Program-made: the position numbers and the translations under genes
Source: CAJXII01 sp965242915
GTDB lineage: Bacteria; Campylobacterota; Campylobacteria; Campylobacterales; Arcobacteraceae
Direction of reading: 5' to 3'
Assembly (NCBI GenBank): GCA_965242915.1
Contig: CBDETN010000026.1
Span: 193,091 to 257,090, forward strand
DNA length: 64,000 bases
Shown here: positions 45,702 to 54,782 of the stretch, piece by piece
Layout of the letters: each line of letters starts with the position of its first letter
How positions within the stretch are numbered: the first letter of the stretch is position 1
The notes under the pieces: model-generated
Databases searched by the model: none
Told to the model about the DNA's origin: nothing
Seen by the model: the letters and a program-made list of their open reading frames with translations, nothing else

Positions 45702-46259
45702 ATGAAGCTAATTATTGCTGTTACCGGGGCTAGTGGTGTAGAACTCGGGTTGAAATTTGTTAAATTGCTCCCTTTACATATTAAAGCCCACTTGATATTG
45801 TCAAATGGTGCTAAAATTACGATGAAATATGAGAATTCTCAAGATTTAAAAAATGTTTTAGATAAAGAAAATGTAAAATTATATGAAGATAATGAACTTT
45901 GGGCAAGTATAGCATCAGGTTCTTATGGTGCCAATAAGATGATAATAGTACCTTGCAGTATGAATACTTTGGCAAAATGTACAGTTGGTATCAGTGATAC
46001 TTTAATTACAAGAGCTTTTAGTGTAATGCTAAAAGAGAGAAGAAGTATCGTTTTAGCTCCAAGAGAGATGCCCTACAGTACAATAACATTAGAAAATATG
46101 ACCAAACTATCAACTCTTGGGGTTACTATAGCACCACCGGTGTTGGGGTATTATTCCAAACAACATACATTAAAAGATATGGAAAACTTTATGATTGGTA
46201 AGTGGTTTGATTTATTAGATATAGAAAATGACTTATATAAACGATGGGGAGATAGTTAG
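45702..46259 (+). CDS. ubiX: Flavin prenyltransferase UbiX
   Basis: A 185-residue flavoprotein that prenylates FMN to make the cofactor of UbiD-type decarboxylases, as in ubiquinone or menaquinone pathways. Visible motifs: AVTGASGVELGLKFVKLL (N-terminal FMN loop), SGSYGANKMIIVPCSMNTLAKCTVGISDTLITRAFSVML and LAPREMPYSTITLENM. AAAGGA precedes the ATG. The coaD GTG overlaps its stop. Confidence 0.93.
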   Translation: MKLIIAVTGASGVELGLKFVKLLPLHIKAHLILSNGAKITMKYENSQDLKNVLDKENVKLYEDNELWASIASGSYGANKMIIVPCSMNTLAKCTVGISDTLITRAFSVMLKERRSIVLAPREMPYSTITLENMTKLSTLGVTIAPPVLGYYSKQHTLKDMENFMIGKWFDLLDIENDLYKRWGDS

Positions 46260-46729
46260 TGAAATATAAAAGAGCAATTTACAGCGGGACATTTGATCCT
46301 ATTACAAATGGACATATTGATGTTATTAAACGAGCTTTAAAGGTATTTGATGAAGTTGTTATTGCTATTGCTCATTCAGATGCTAAAAAACCTATGTTTG
46401 ATATAGATAAACGGGTTAAATTAGTAAAACTTGCTACACAAAACTTAAATGGTGTTCAAGTAGAATCATTTGATACTTTACTTGTAGATTTTGCGAAAAT
46501 ACAGAATATAAAACATATTGTCAGAGGATTAAGAGCTGTTAGTGATTTTGAATTTGAATTACAAATGGGCTATGCAAACTCATCACTTGATAAAGATATT
46601 GAAACCATATATTTAATGCCAACATTAGAAAATGCTTTTGTCAGTTCATCAATAGTAAGAGAACTTATAAGATTTGATGGAAATTTTAGCCATCTTGTGC
46701 CGGAAAATATTATAAAGGAATTAAAATAA
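46259..46729 (+). CDS. coaD: Phosphopantetheine adenylyltransferase
   Basis: A 156-residue enzyme forming dephospho-CoA from 4'-phosphopantetheine and ATP. Nucleotidyltransferase motif GTFDPITNGHIDVIKRA (HxGH-type), HIVRGLRAVSDFEFELQM and the ISSTxxR-like FVSSSIVRELI are present. Start GTG 46259 overlaps the ubiX stop by one base, and tmk begins at its last base. The three form one operon. Confidence 0.95.
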   Translation: MKYKRAIYSGTFDPITNGHIDVIKRALKVFDEVVIAIAHSDAKKPMFDIDKRVKLVKLATQNLNGVQVESFDTLLVDFAKIQNIKHIVRGLRAVSDFEFELQMGYANSSLDKDIETIYLMPTLENAFVSSSIVRELIRFDGNFSHLVPENIIKELK

Positions 46730-47292
46730 TGTATATTGTAATTGAAGGAATTGATACAGCAGGCAAATCAACACAGTTAGATATCTTGCAAAAAAAGTAT
46801 CCAGATGCAATTTTTACAAAAGAACCAGGTGCAACTGAAATTGGAAAAGAATTAAGAGAGATGGTTTTATCAGGACGGGCAAAATCAAAAATGGCTGAGA
46901 TGTTTATATTTTTAGCTGATCGTGCGGAGCACATAGAAGAGGTAATTCTCCCAAACAAGGATAATTTGGTAATAAGTGATAGAAGTCTGATAAGTGGAAT
47001 AGCTTATGCAAAAGATATGCCATTGGAAATTGTAACATCTTTAAATCTTATGGCTACAAACAATACTTTACCGTCTCATGTAGTTTTATTGGAGTTAAGT
47101 CGTGAAGAATTAACTAAACGATTGAGTGCAAAAGAAAATGACAGTATTGAATCTCGCGGGATTGACTATTTACTTGATATTCAAGATAGGTTAAAACAAT
47201 CAATCCAATTATTAGAATTAAATCATATTTTTATTGATGCAAGTGACAGTATAGATGATATTGCACAACAAATAGAAAAGTTTTTGGAATAA
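46729..47292 (+). CDS. tmk: Thymidylate kinase
   Basis: A 187-residue kinase converting dTMP to dTDP. The P-loop is IEGIDTAGKSTQL. FTKEPGATEIGKELREMVLSG is the DR(E/P)-type donor region, and LVISDRSLISGIAYAKDM carries the catalytic DRY/H-like motif, here DRS. It is slightly shorter than E. coli Tmk. A hairpin follows at 47340. Confidence 0.94.
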   Translation: MYIVIEGIDTAGKSTQLDILQKKYPDAIFTKEPGATEIGKELREMVLSGRAKSKMAEMFIFLADRAEHIEEVILPNKDNLVISDRSLISGIAYAKDMPLEIVTSLNLMATNNTLPSHVVLLELSREELTKRLSAKENDSIESRGIDYLLDIQDRLKQSIQLLELNHIFIDASDSIDDIAQQIEKFLE

Positions 47293-47339
47293 AAATAAAT
47301 GGTTTAATACAATCAGGCATATCAGGATGAAATTTTACT

Positions 47340-47357
47340 AGAACAATAAATTGTTCT
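47340..47357 (+). terminator. Palindrome after tmk
   Basis: AGAACAAT-AA-ATTGTTCT is a perfect 8+2+8 dyad followed by TATTTATC. It may end the ubiX-coaD-tmk transcript, though the tight two-base centre also suits an operator. Confidence 0.45.
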
Positions 47358-47706
47358 TATTTATCAATACTAATTTAAAACTTTTTTTATTTCACTTCGA
47401 GTGATACTTCTTTGTCATTAGCATTTTTATACAATGTATAAATTTTTATTTATTTATATTCGATTATTATAATTATGTATTAGTCTCTATTGCCTTATTT
47501 CTTTTCTTTTGATAAATATTTTAAAATTTACATTCATTTGCTATTTTATACCAATATCTGAGTTAAATAACAAGATTATATAACTTACTAAATATTGACT
47601 TTTTTTATTAGCTACTTTTAAAATAAAAGCTCAATACTTTGATATATAACCTCATTAAATTTATCTTATTTGTTATGCATATTTATAATATATATAAAAT
47701 TAATTT
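47358..47706. other. Gene-free AT-rich stretch
   Basis: About 350 bases between tmk and the convergent accessory operon. I see no gene, RNA or clear repeat. Composition is more AT-rich than nearby coding DNA. Confidence 0.5.
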
Positions 47707-48888
47707 TTATTTTTTAATACTTTTGACAAATTTTTCAATTCTATTTATACCATCTTTTATAGTATTTTCGTCTGTAGCAAATGAAAATCTAAAATAGCCA
47801 TCAAGTCCAAAACCAATTCCGGGAATGACAGCTACCCCATATTTATTTAAGAGTTCTTTACAAAATTTAATACTATCTTCTTCAATATCTTTAATATTTA
47901 CAAAAAGATAAAATGCTCCTTGCGGTTTTATTACACTTAATCCATCAATTTTATTAAATAATTTAAAACCTAAGTTTCTTCTATTTTCAAATTCTATTTT
48001 CATATTAGTAATATCATTATCAACTAAACCTTCAAAAACTGTTATAGCAGCATATTGTGTTATAGAATTAATATTTGATGTACTTTGTGACTGTAACTTA
48101 TTCATTGCCTTAATTAATTCTTGATTAGGTGTTGCAACATAACCAAATCTCCATCCTGTCATTGCAACAGACTTACTAAGTCCATTAACGGTAATTGTTC
48201 TTTGATACATATCATCATTAATACTAGCAGTTGCAGTAAATTCTAAATTATCATAAACTAATTTTTCATACATCTCATCACTAACAACCCAAATATTAGT
48301 ATCTTTTAAAACTATTGCTAATTCTTGAAGTTCTTGTTTAGAGTAGGTTGAACCAGTTGGATTTGATGGTGTAGTCAAAACTAATACTTTTGTTTTTGGA
48401 GTAATAGCACTTTTTAATTGTTCAGCAGTTATTTTAAAGTCACTTTTATCATCAGTATTAATTATTACAGGTATTCCATTACTGTATTTTACAAGTTCTG
48501 GATATGTTACCCAATAAGGTGCTGGTATTATAACTTCATCACCATTATCAATTAAAGATTGGAAAATATTAAACAAACTATGTTTTGCTCCAACACTAAC
48601 GATGATGTCTCTTGGTTCATAATTAAGATTATTTTCTCTTTTTAATTTATTAACTATTGACTGTCTTAGTTCTATTGTTCCTGCTACTGCTGTATATTTT
48701 GTATGATTATTGTTTAAAGCTTCTACGGCACTATCTTTAATTCTTTGTGGCGTATCAAAATCAGGTTCTCCTGCACTAAAGCTAATTACATCTTTCCCCT
48801 CTTGCTTTAAATCCCTTGCTAATGTTGAAATCTCTATAGTTAAAGATTCAGCTAGTGTATTAATCCTATTTGTTATTTGTGGTACCAT
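47707..48888 (-). CDS. aspC: Aspartate aminotransferase (intact, second copy)
   Basis: A 393-residue class I PLP aminotransferase interconverting aspartate/2-oxoglutarate and oxaloacetate/glutamate. SFSAGEPDFDTPQRIKD, IIVSVGAKHSLFNIFQ, TTPSNPTGS, SDEMYEKLVYD and the PLP-lysine segment NGLSKSVAMTGWRFGY are intact. It is clearly homologous to the broken gene at 3399-4567, with many substitutions along the length, so it is a diverged copy rather than a recent duplicate. It is the last gene of a three-gene operon with an MFS transporter and an unknown protein. It could serve general metabolism, the operon's own pathway, or both. Confidence 0.92.
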   Translation of the reverse strand: MVPQITNRINTLAESLTIEISTLARDLKQEGKDVISFSAGEPDFDTPQRIKDSAVEALNNNHTKYTAVAGTIELRQSIVNKLKRENNLNYEPRDIIVSVGAKHSLFNIFQSLIDNGDEVIIPAPYWVTYPELVKYSNGIPVIINTDDKSDFKITAEQLKSAITPKTKVLVLTTPSNPTGSTYSKQELQELAIVLKDTNIWVVSDEMYEKLVYDNLEFTATASINDDMYQRTITVNGLSKSVAMTGWRFGYVATPNQELIKAMNKLQSQSTSNINSITQYAAITVFEGLVDNDITNMKIEFENRRNLGFKLFNKIDGLSVIKPQGAFYLFVNIKDIEEDSIKFCKELLNKYGVAVIPGIGFGLDGYFRFSFATDENTIKDGINRIEKFVKSIKK

Positions 48889-48889
48889 T

Positions 48890-50095
48890 TTATTTATCCT
48901 TATTTTTAATTTGTTGTAATTTGTGATTGAAAAATTCTATAGACGATTTTTTTATTTTTAACGCAATACCTAAATATATTAATAGTATTAATAATAATAT
49001 TATTAAATAACCATTGCTTGAATAATTGACAAATAAATAACTGGCAACTATTGGGAAAAAATAAACCCCTATAAAATAACTTAAAGTAAAAAATGCAATT
49101 ACTTGATGTTGATCATCTGGTTTTGAAACTTTAATTGAATAAGTTTTAATTAAGGGATAAGCTAATCCATATGATACACCTATTAATGTAGCACTAATAC
49201 CATAAATTAAATTACTTCCATAGTTAACAATTAATAATAGTAAACCAATTATCATTAAAAATAGAATTGAAGGTAATTTTTCTACAGGATTATGTTTTGC
49301 AAGTATTCCACCAAATAATATTCTACTTAATATTACTGCTAAAGTATAAAAAATAAAAAATATTGCATAATCTACTTCACGCTCTTTTGCATAAGTAACT
49401 TGAAATGTCATCATGATAGAAAAAATACAAGCCCCTAAAAAAACCATTGCAAATGAAGAATTTGCTTTATCTTTTAAGATTGACCAATTTATAGATCTTA
49501 CTTTTACTAATGTTGTTTGTCTTTCTATTTTAAATAAGTAACCAACATATATAAATAAAATAGCACTTATGATAGATGATGTAAAGGCTGTTTGATATAA
49601 TGTTTCTAAAGAGTAGTTTAGATTAAATTTTGTAGTTATATTATAAATAACTGGTAAGGTTGCTGTTCCTATTACAATAAAAACCGAAATTAAACTTAAA
49701 TAATGACCTTTATCTTCTTGTGATATTGTAGGACTTAGTACAATCATTGATGATGAAGCATGATAAAAACTCCAACCTAAACCAACAAATATAGCTATAA
49801 TATAATATAAATAATTAATTTCATTAATTAATGATAAACTTAATAAACTTAATCCACATATAGCTATTCCAATTGAAGCAACTATATGAGAACCATATTT
49901 TTTTGATATTCCTCCAGAAATACCAACCATAGTAACTGTAGCAATTCCTGCTATTAATAAAAAATTACCAAAATTAATTGCTGAACCAATTAAATTAGTT
50001 TGAGTATATTCTAATAATAAATAAATACTACCATATGCAAATGCTGCCATATAACAAGCAATAAATAAATAATAGCTTTTTTTAATTTTTAACAT
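48890..50095 (-). CDS. MFS transporter
   Basis: A 401-residue major facilitator protein with about 12 hydrophobic segments. Loop 2-3 carries GISGGISKKYGSHIVA, the counterpart of the GxxxDRxGRR motif. A second half-repeat (RILFGGILAKHNPVEKLP) follows the middle loop (about 190-205). No substrate can be deduced. Its start overlaps the end of the 566-residue gene by 14 bases, and aspC begins two bases after its stop. An exporter for a product of the neighbouring enzymes, or an importer of an amino or keto acid, would fit. Confidence 0.85.
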   Translation of the reverse strand: MLKIKKSYYLFIACYMAAFAYGSIYLLLEYTQTNLIGSAINFGNFLLIAGIATVTMVGISGGISKKYGSHIVASIGIAICGLSLLSLSLINEINYLYYIIAIFVGLGWSFYHASSSMIVLSPTISQEDKGHYLSLISVFIVIGTATLPVIYNITTKFNLNYSLETLYQTAFTSSIISAILFIYVGYLFKIERQTTLVKVRSINWSILKDKANSSFAMVFLGACIFSIMMTFQVTYAKEREVDYAIFFIFYTLAVILSRILFGGILAKHNPVEKLPSILFLMIIGLLLLIVNYGSNLIYGISATLIGVSYGLAYPLIKTYSIKVSKPDDQHQVIAFFTLSYFIGVYFFPIVASYLFVNYSSNGYLIILLLILLIYLGIALKIKKSSIEFFNHKLQQIKNKDK

Positions 50096-51782
50096 TTTGA
50101 TCCTTATATAATTGAGTGTACCACTCTTTTGTTCCTAAAGTATATTTATAATTTAAATCTTTATTGTCAACGGTATCAATAAGTGCTTGATATATCATTT
50201 GTAATAATGAAGCTATATCATTACCTATTTCTAACTCTTTTAATGTATATTGATTTGAATTAAGTCGTAAAACTCTAAAATCAATTAGCCCATTACAAAT
50301 TATATTATTTATTTTTAATGAATGTGAAGATCTTAAAGATGTTTTAACATTATATTTTATATGTCCAGGATGATAATATTCATCAGATGAAACACGTTCC
50401 ATATATCTTGGCGGAAAATAAAACTCTAAATTAGTAGGAACTTTTTCTGAAAAATTACCTATAAAATAAGTTAAACCGTTAACTTGCATTCTTGTGCTAA
50501 TAGTATTTAATGCTTGAATTAATGGTTTAGACGGCATATTTTCAATAATATTATTTGAAGGAACACAATAGCCTAAAAAGTTAGAATTTTTAAATTTTAA
50601 TAAATGATTAATATCCGATGTTTTATTATATAACTTAATATTTTTAATCAATTCACTAATGTCTCTAAATGATCTAGTTGCTGAGAAATCAGAATTAAGA
50701 ATATTTATTGTTTCTTTAAGGATTGTATGTATTAGTTCTTCTGCTATAGAATTAAATTTATTATTTTTTGATTTATATAAATATTTATCAAATAAAATAC
50801 TTATACTTTCTTTTGCTGAATCACTTGAAATATTATATAATGAAAAATAATCATTAAGTATATTTATTAATTCTTTTGGATACTCTATATCTTGACTTTT
50901 ATTTAAAATATTCTCCTTTCTTGTCATTGTTAGACCATTTATCTCTCTATAAAAGAATTTATTTTTTAATATTAAGATGTTATATTTTTTTTGTATAATA
51001 TTACTTATATTTTGTAAATTACTAATATTAAACTCTTTGTTAATTAATTGAATACTATAGTTTTCTATTTTTATTAAAAGAAATTCTATAAGGTACTGCA
51101 AAGAAATTTGTTTATAGTTCAACTCTTCATATCTAGAATTAGAACCTGTATTTCTTATTATTGTAAGAACAAAAATAAAAATCAATAAATCATCACTAAT
51201 TTTTGCAAAATCTTCATTTTTTATATGATCCAGTAGTGTAAAAATATTTATTTCATGACTAGATAAATCTTTTTCCCCTAATGAATAAAGATTTGTATAA
51301 GTTGATAAACCATCAAAAAATCTTATAGGAGAAGTCCTTTTTAGTTCATAAATTAACCGTAGAACATCATCTTTAAAATTATTATTTGTACTGTAATACG
51401 TCCTAATATTATCTATTTGCATTTGCTCTTCTATTACTAATTTTTTATAGATAATTTCCACCGACTTCTTATTTAAGAAGAATTTGTATAGCAAATGATA
51501 ATTAGATACATCAAATGAAGAGTCAACAATCATAATTCGTCCATATTTTTTAACAATCACACTATATTCAAAACTATCTTTGCATTTAAAAGTATTCAAA
51601 TTATCCTTATATATTTGAATAATAACCTTTTCCTTATTAGATAATGATAAAATTGCTTCTGAAGATTCAATTAATCCCCCAATAGTAATAAAATGTGTTA
51701 ATATATCTTTTTTAGCCACTTTATCTATATCCTGTAAAAGATTTAGAATATATTCAAAACCTTGTTTTGTTTCCGATTTCAT
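50082..51782 (-). CDS. Unknown 566-aa protein, first gene of accessory operon
   Basis: I do not recognise this protein. I start it at ATG 51782, which has a perfect AGGAGG seven bases upstream; an in-frame ATG at 51854 lacks one. No signal peptide or membrane helix is evident. Composition is rich in Ile, Asn and Lys. The first ~300 residues look mostly helical. The C-terminal part has conserved-looking segments: FLGYCVPSNNIIENMPSKPLIQ, YFIGNFSEKVP, LEFYFPPRYMERVSSDEYYHPGHIKYN and SLRSSHSLKINNIICNGLIDFRVLRL. These could be a catalytic region, with paired His residues. It overlaps the MFS gene and heads the operon. Confidence 0.7.
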   Translation of the reverse strand: MKSETKQGFEYILNLLQDIDKVAKKDILTHFITIGGLIESSEAILSLSNKEKVIIQIYKDNLNTFKCKDSFEYSVIVKKYGRIMIVDSSFDVSNYHLLYKFFLNKKSVEIIYKKLVIEEQMQIDNIRTYYSTNNNFKDDVLRLIYELKRTSPIRFFDGLSTYTNLYSLGEKDLSSHEINIFTLLDHIKNEDFAKISDDLLIFIFVLTIIRNTGSNSRYEELNYKQISLQYLIEFLLIKIENYSIQLINKEFNISNLQNISNIIQKKYNILILKNKFFYREINGLTMTRKENILNKSQDIEYPKELINILNDYFSLYNISSDSAKESISILFDKYLYKSKNNKFNSIAEELIHTILKETINILNSDFSATRSFRDISELIKNIKLYNKTSDINHLLKFKNSNFLGYCVPSNNIIENMPSKPLIQALNTISTRMQVNGLTYFIGNFSEKVPTNLEFYFPPRYMERVSSDEYYHPGHIKYNVKTSLRSSHSLKINNIICNGLIDFRVLRLNSNQYTLKELEIGNDIASLLQMIYQALIDTVDNKDLNYKYTLGTKEWYTQLYKDQNVKN

Positions 51783-52134
51783 ATTTCCTCCTGAAATTAA
51801 ATTACAATATTTACCTAAAAATCTAATATTTTTAGCATAACTATTATCTGTCAATTAAATTGAATATTAATTATTGTATCTAATTTGTGTCACAGTTTGC
51901 GTCACAAAAATGAAAATTTTAAATATATTAATCTATTTTATTTTAACTTGGATTATATTTTATATTTTTGAACTTTAGATTAGACTAACTATTTATTAAT
52001 CATACAGTATATGGTTCGTAATATTGGTTTTATAAGTTCTAAAGTCAATATTATATGTAAAAGCACTTATAAACCAAAAAAATGGTATCCTTACAAAAAT
52101 ATAATAAATAATAAAAATTTATAAAAGGTAATAG
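51783..52134. other. Divergent intergenic region before hisS
   Basis: It holds the AGGAGG site of the accessory operon, the tandem boxes at 51886-51906 and the hisS leader with AAAAGGTAATAG. No gene is supported; a 22-codon hydrophobic frame at 51910-51978 has no ribosome binding site. Confidence 0.5.
51886..51906. promoter_or_regulatory. Tandem TGyGTCACA boxes upstream of the accessory operon
   Basis: TGTGTCACA (51886-51894) and TGCGTCACA (51898-51906) are 12 bases apart start to start, about 100 bases upstream of the 566-aa gene. TGTG-T-CACA is itself palindromic. They stand out from AT-rich surroundings and are candidate sites for a repressor or CRP/FNR-like activator. Confidence 0.5.
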
Positions 52135-53346
52135 ATGAGTAATATACAAGCCTTACGAGGCATGAAAGATATTATGGATGATGATAGCAAGCTTTTTACT
52201 TACTTTGTTGATAACTGTTCGGCAATAGCTAAAAGATATGGATTTAACTATCTTGAAACACCAATTTTAGAAGAAACAGCTTTATTTAAAAGAAGTGTCG
52301 GGGAAAGTAGTGATATTGTAAGTAAAGAGATGTATCAGTTTATTGATAAGGGCGAAAATGATGTATGTCTTCGTCCTGAGGGAACTGCCGGGGTTGTTAG
52401 AATGTTTGTGCAAAACAAACTTGACCGTGCAGGTGGAACTCATAGATATTTTTATCATGGACCTATGTTTAGATATGAGCGACCGCAAAAAGGGCGATTA
52501 AGAGAATTTCATCAGTTTGGTTGTGAAAGCTTTGGAGAGCCAAGTGTTTATGAAGATGCAAATATTATTTTGATGATAGCAGATATACTTAAGTTCTTTG
52601 GTATTAGTTATAAACTTCAACTCAACTCTTTAGGATGTAACGAGTGTATGCCTAGCTATAAAGACGGCTTGGTTAAGCATTTAGATGATTTGGAGCTTTG
52701 TGAGGATTGTGATAAAAGAATTATTACAAATCCTATTAGAGTTTTAGATTGTAAAAATGGTAAGTGTCAAGAACAATTAATTAATACACCAAATATTACA
52801 AGTAGTTTATGTGCTTGTTGTGATATAGATTTTGTAAAATTAAAAAGTATTTTAGATAAAAATGGTATTGAGTATGAAGTAGATTCTTCTTTAGTGCGAG
52901 GATTGGATTATTATACTAAAAGTGCATTTGAATTTGTAAGTGATGAGATAGGTGCTCAAAGTGCTATTGCAGGCGGTGGCAGATATGATAGATTAGTTGA
53001 ATTTCTTGGCGGTCGCCCTACCCCTGCTGTTGGATTTGCTATTGGAATTGAGCGGCTTTTAGAATTGATTAAACCAAAAGAGACAAAAGAAGAATTGATT
53101 TATATCGGTGCTATGTGTGAAGATGCTCTTGATGTAGTATTTTCTAAAGTTGCTCAAAAAAGAGGAGCTTCAAAAGTAATTACTGACTACAAAGTAAGGG
53201 GATTTGGAAAACACCTTAACAATGCTCAAAAGAAAGGTGCCACAATAGTTGCTTTAGTTGGAGATAATGAATTAAAAGATAATACTATTTGGGTTAAAGA
53301 TTTAGATAAAAAAGAAGAACAAACTATAAAAATGGATGAATTTTAA
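52135..53346 (+). CDS. hisS: Histidyl-tRNA synthetase
   Basis: A 403-residue class II synthetase charging tRNA-His. Motif 1 lies near ETPILEETALFKRSVGE, motif 2 in YHGPMFRYERPQKGRLREFHQFGCESFG, the His-specific LVRGLDYYTKSAFEFV, and motif 3 in TPAVGFAIGIERLLELI. The C-terminal anticodon-binding domain begins near residue 320. AAAAGG precedes the ATG. cysE starts two bases after its stop. Confidence 0.96.
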   Translation: MSNIQALRGMKDIMDDDSKLFTYFVDNCSAIAKRYGFNYLETPILEETALFKRSVGESSDIVSKEMYQFIDKGENDVCLRPEGTAGVVRMFVQNKLDRAGGTHRYFYHGPMFRYERPQKGRLREFHQFGCESFGEPSVYEDANIILMIADILKFFGISYKLQLNSLGCNECMPSYKDGLVKHLDDLELCEDCDKRIITNPIRVLDCKNGKCQEQLINTPNITSSLCACCDIDFVKLKSILDKNGIEYEVDSSLVRGLDYYTKSAFEFVSDEIGAQSAIAGGGRYDRLVEFLGGRPTPAVGFAIGIERLLELIKPKETKEELIYIGAMCEDALDVVFSKVAQKRGASKVITDYKVRGFGKHLNNAQKKGATIVALVGDNELKDNTIWVKDLDKKEEQTIKMDEF

Positions 53347-53348
53347 AA

Positions 53349-54053
53349 ATGACATTATTTCAATTAATCAAAGAAGATTTCTCGGTTCCAAAAAAAAATG
53401 ATCCTGCTTTACATTCAGGTTTTGAGTTGATATTTAATTATCCAGGGGTTTGGGCAATAGTAAATTATCGAATTGCTAACAAGCTTTATAAAAATGGTTT
53501 TAAGTTTTTAGGTCGTATGCTAGGTGGAATCAGTCAATTTTTAACAAATGTTGATATTCACCCTGCGTGTACTATTGGACGAAGAGTTTTTATAGATCAT
53601 GGTTTTGGGGTAGTTATTGGAGAAACAACTATTATTAAAAATGATGTTTTAATTTATCAAGGTGTTACTTTAGGCGGAGTTAGTTTAACTCATGATAAAA
53701 GACACCCTACTATTGAAGATCATGTTGTTATTGGCAGTGGTGCAAAGATTTTAGGAAATATTACTATTGGAAGTGAAAGTAAAATTGGTGCTAATTCAGT
53801 TGTAGTTCAAGATGTACCATGTCATTCAACTGCTGTTGGTGTTCCTGCACGAGTAATTAAGAGAAAAGATACTAAATGTCCATTAGACCATAATATATTG
53901 CCAGATATCTCTAAAGAGATGTTTGATTATCTGCTTAAAAGAGTTGCTGTACTTGAACATGCTATAAAAGAACAAGATGGTATTGATGTATCTAAAGAAG
54001 ATGAAGAGTTAGAAGCTATTTATGAAAACTTTATTGATGCTATGAAGAAGTAG
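53349..54053 (+). CDS. cysE: Serine O-acetyltransferase
   Basis: A 234-residue enzyme that makes O-acetylserine for cysteine synthesis. The N-terminal helices are followed by the left-handed beta-helix hexapeptides: DIHPACTIGRRVFIDHGFGVVIGETTIIK, VTLGGVSLTHDKRHPTIEDHVVIGSGAKILGNI and IGANSVVVQDVP. The catalytic His residues are in HPAC and DHGFG. It lies between hisS and the TauE-like gene without gaps. Confidence 0.94.
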   Translation: MTLFQLIKEDFSVPKKNDPALHSGFELIFNYPGVWAIVNYRIANKLYKNGFKFLGRMLGGISQFLTNVDIHPACTIGRRVFIDHGFGVVIGETTIIKNDVLIYQGVTLGGVSLTHDKRHPTIEDHVVIGSGAKILGNITIGSESKIGANSVVVQDVPCHSTAVGVPARVIKRKDTKCPLDHNILPDISKEMFDYLLKRVAVLEHAIKEQDGIDVSKEDEELEAIYENFIDAMKK

Positions 54054-54782
54054 ATGATTGAACTAGCAATACTAGGGATAATCACCGGAGCAGTTTCCGG
54101 TTTCTTTGGTGTTGGCGGTGGTATGGTTCTTATCCCTATGCTTCTGTTTGCCAATTTTGAGATGAAACAAGCTGTGTCTATCTCTATTATGCAAATGGTT
54201 TTTAGTTCAATTTTTGGAAGTTTCCTAAATAGTAAAAAAAATAAAGAAATTTTAAGAGATGGATTATTTCTAGGTATTGGCGGCTTTATCGGCGGTAGTT
54301 TAAGTGGTATTATAGTTTCAAATGTCAATGGCGATATTTTACAATATTTATTTTTACTTATAGTTATTTTAGCTATTGTAGGAGTGAGTACGACTCCGGC
54401 ACAACATGAAAATATACAAAAAGACAGCTCCCCTAAACGATTGATAACAATTGGATTTTTTATAGGTATGATTGCTATGAGTATCGGTGTTGGCGGTTCA
54501 GTGATGCTTACCCCTATTTTAGCCGGATATTTACATTATAATTTAAAACATGCTTCATCTTTAGGATTGTTTTTTGTAATGTTTAGTTCTATCGCCGGTT
54601 TTTTATCTTTAAGTTTAGCCGGTCATATGATGTATTTTGAAGGTGCTGTTGTAGGAATTGCCTCACTATTTGGAGTTTATTTAGGAATATATGTAAAAAA
54701 TAAAACACATATCACATCATATAAAAAACTTATTTTAATTTTATATGTTATGATACTTGTATCTGTTTCTTATAAGTTATGA
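54054..54782 (+). CDS. TauE/SafE-family membrane permease
   Basis: A 242-residue protein with about eight membrane segments in two repeats. Each repeat starts with the family's glycine motif: GAVSGFFGVGGGMVLIPML and GMIAMSIGVGGSVMLTPIL. The family exports sulfite, sulfonates or sulfoacetate and related anions. Adjacency to cysE fits sulfur metabolism but does not prove it. Its stop overlaps that of the convergent flagellin gene. Confidence 0.88.
   Translation: MIELAILGIITGAVSGFFGVGGGMVLIPMLLFANFEMKQAVSISIMQMVFSSIFGSFLNSKKNKEILRDGLFLGIGGFIGGSLSGIIVSNVNGDILQYLFLLIVILAIVGVSTTPAQHENIQKDSSPKRLITIGFFIGMIAMSIGVGGSVMLTPILAGYLHYNLKHASSLGLFFVMFSSIAGFLSLSLAGHMMYFEGAVVGIASLFGVYLGIYVKNKTHITSYKKLILILYVMILVSVSYKL

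Noticed and set aside
51910..51978. 22-residue hydrophobic peptide (MKILNILIYFILTWIIFYIFEL)
   Set aside because: No ribosome binding site, no conserved neighbour, and such frames are common in AT-rich intergenic DNA.
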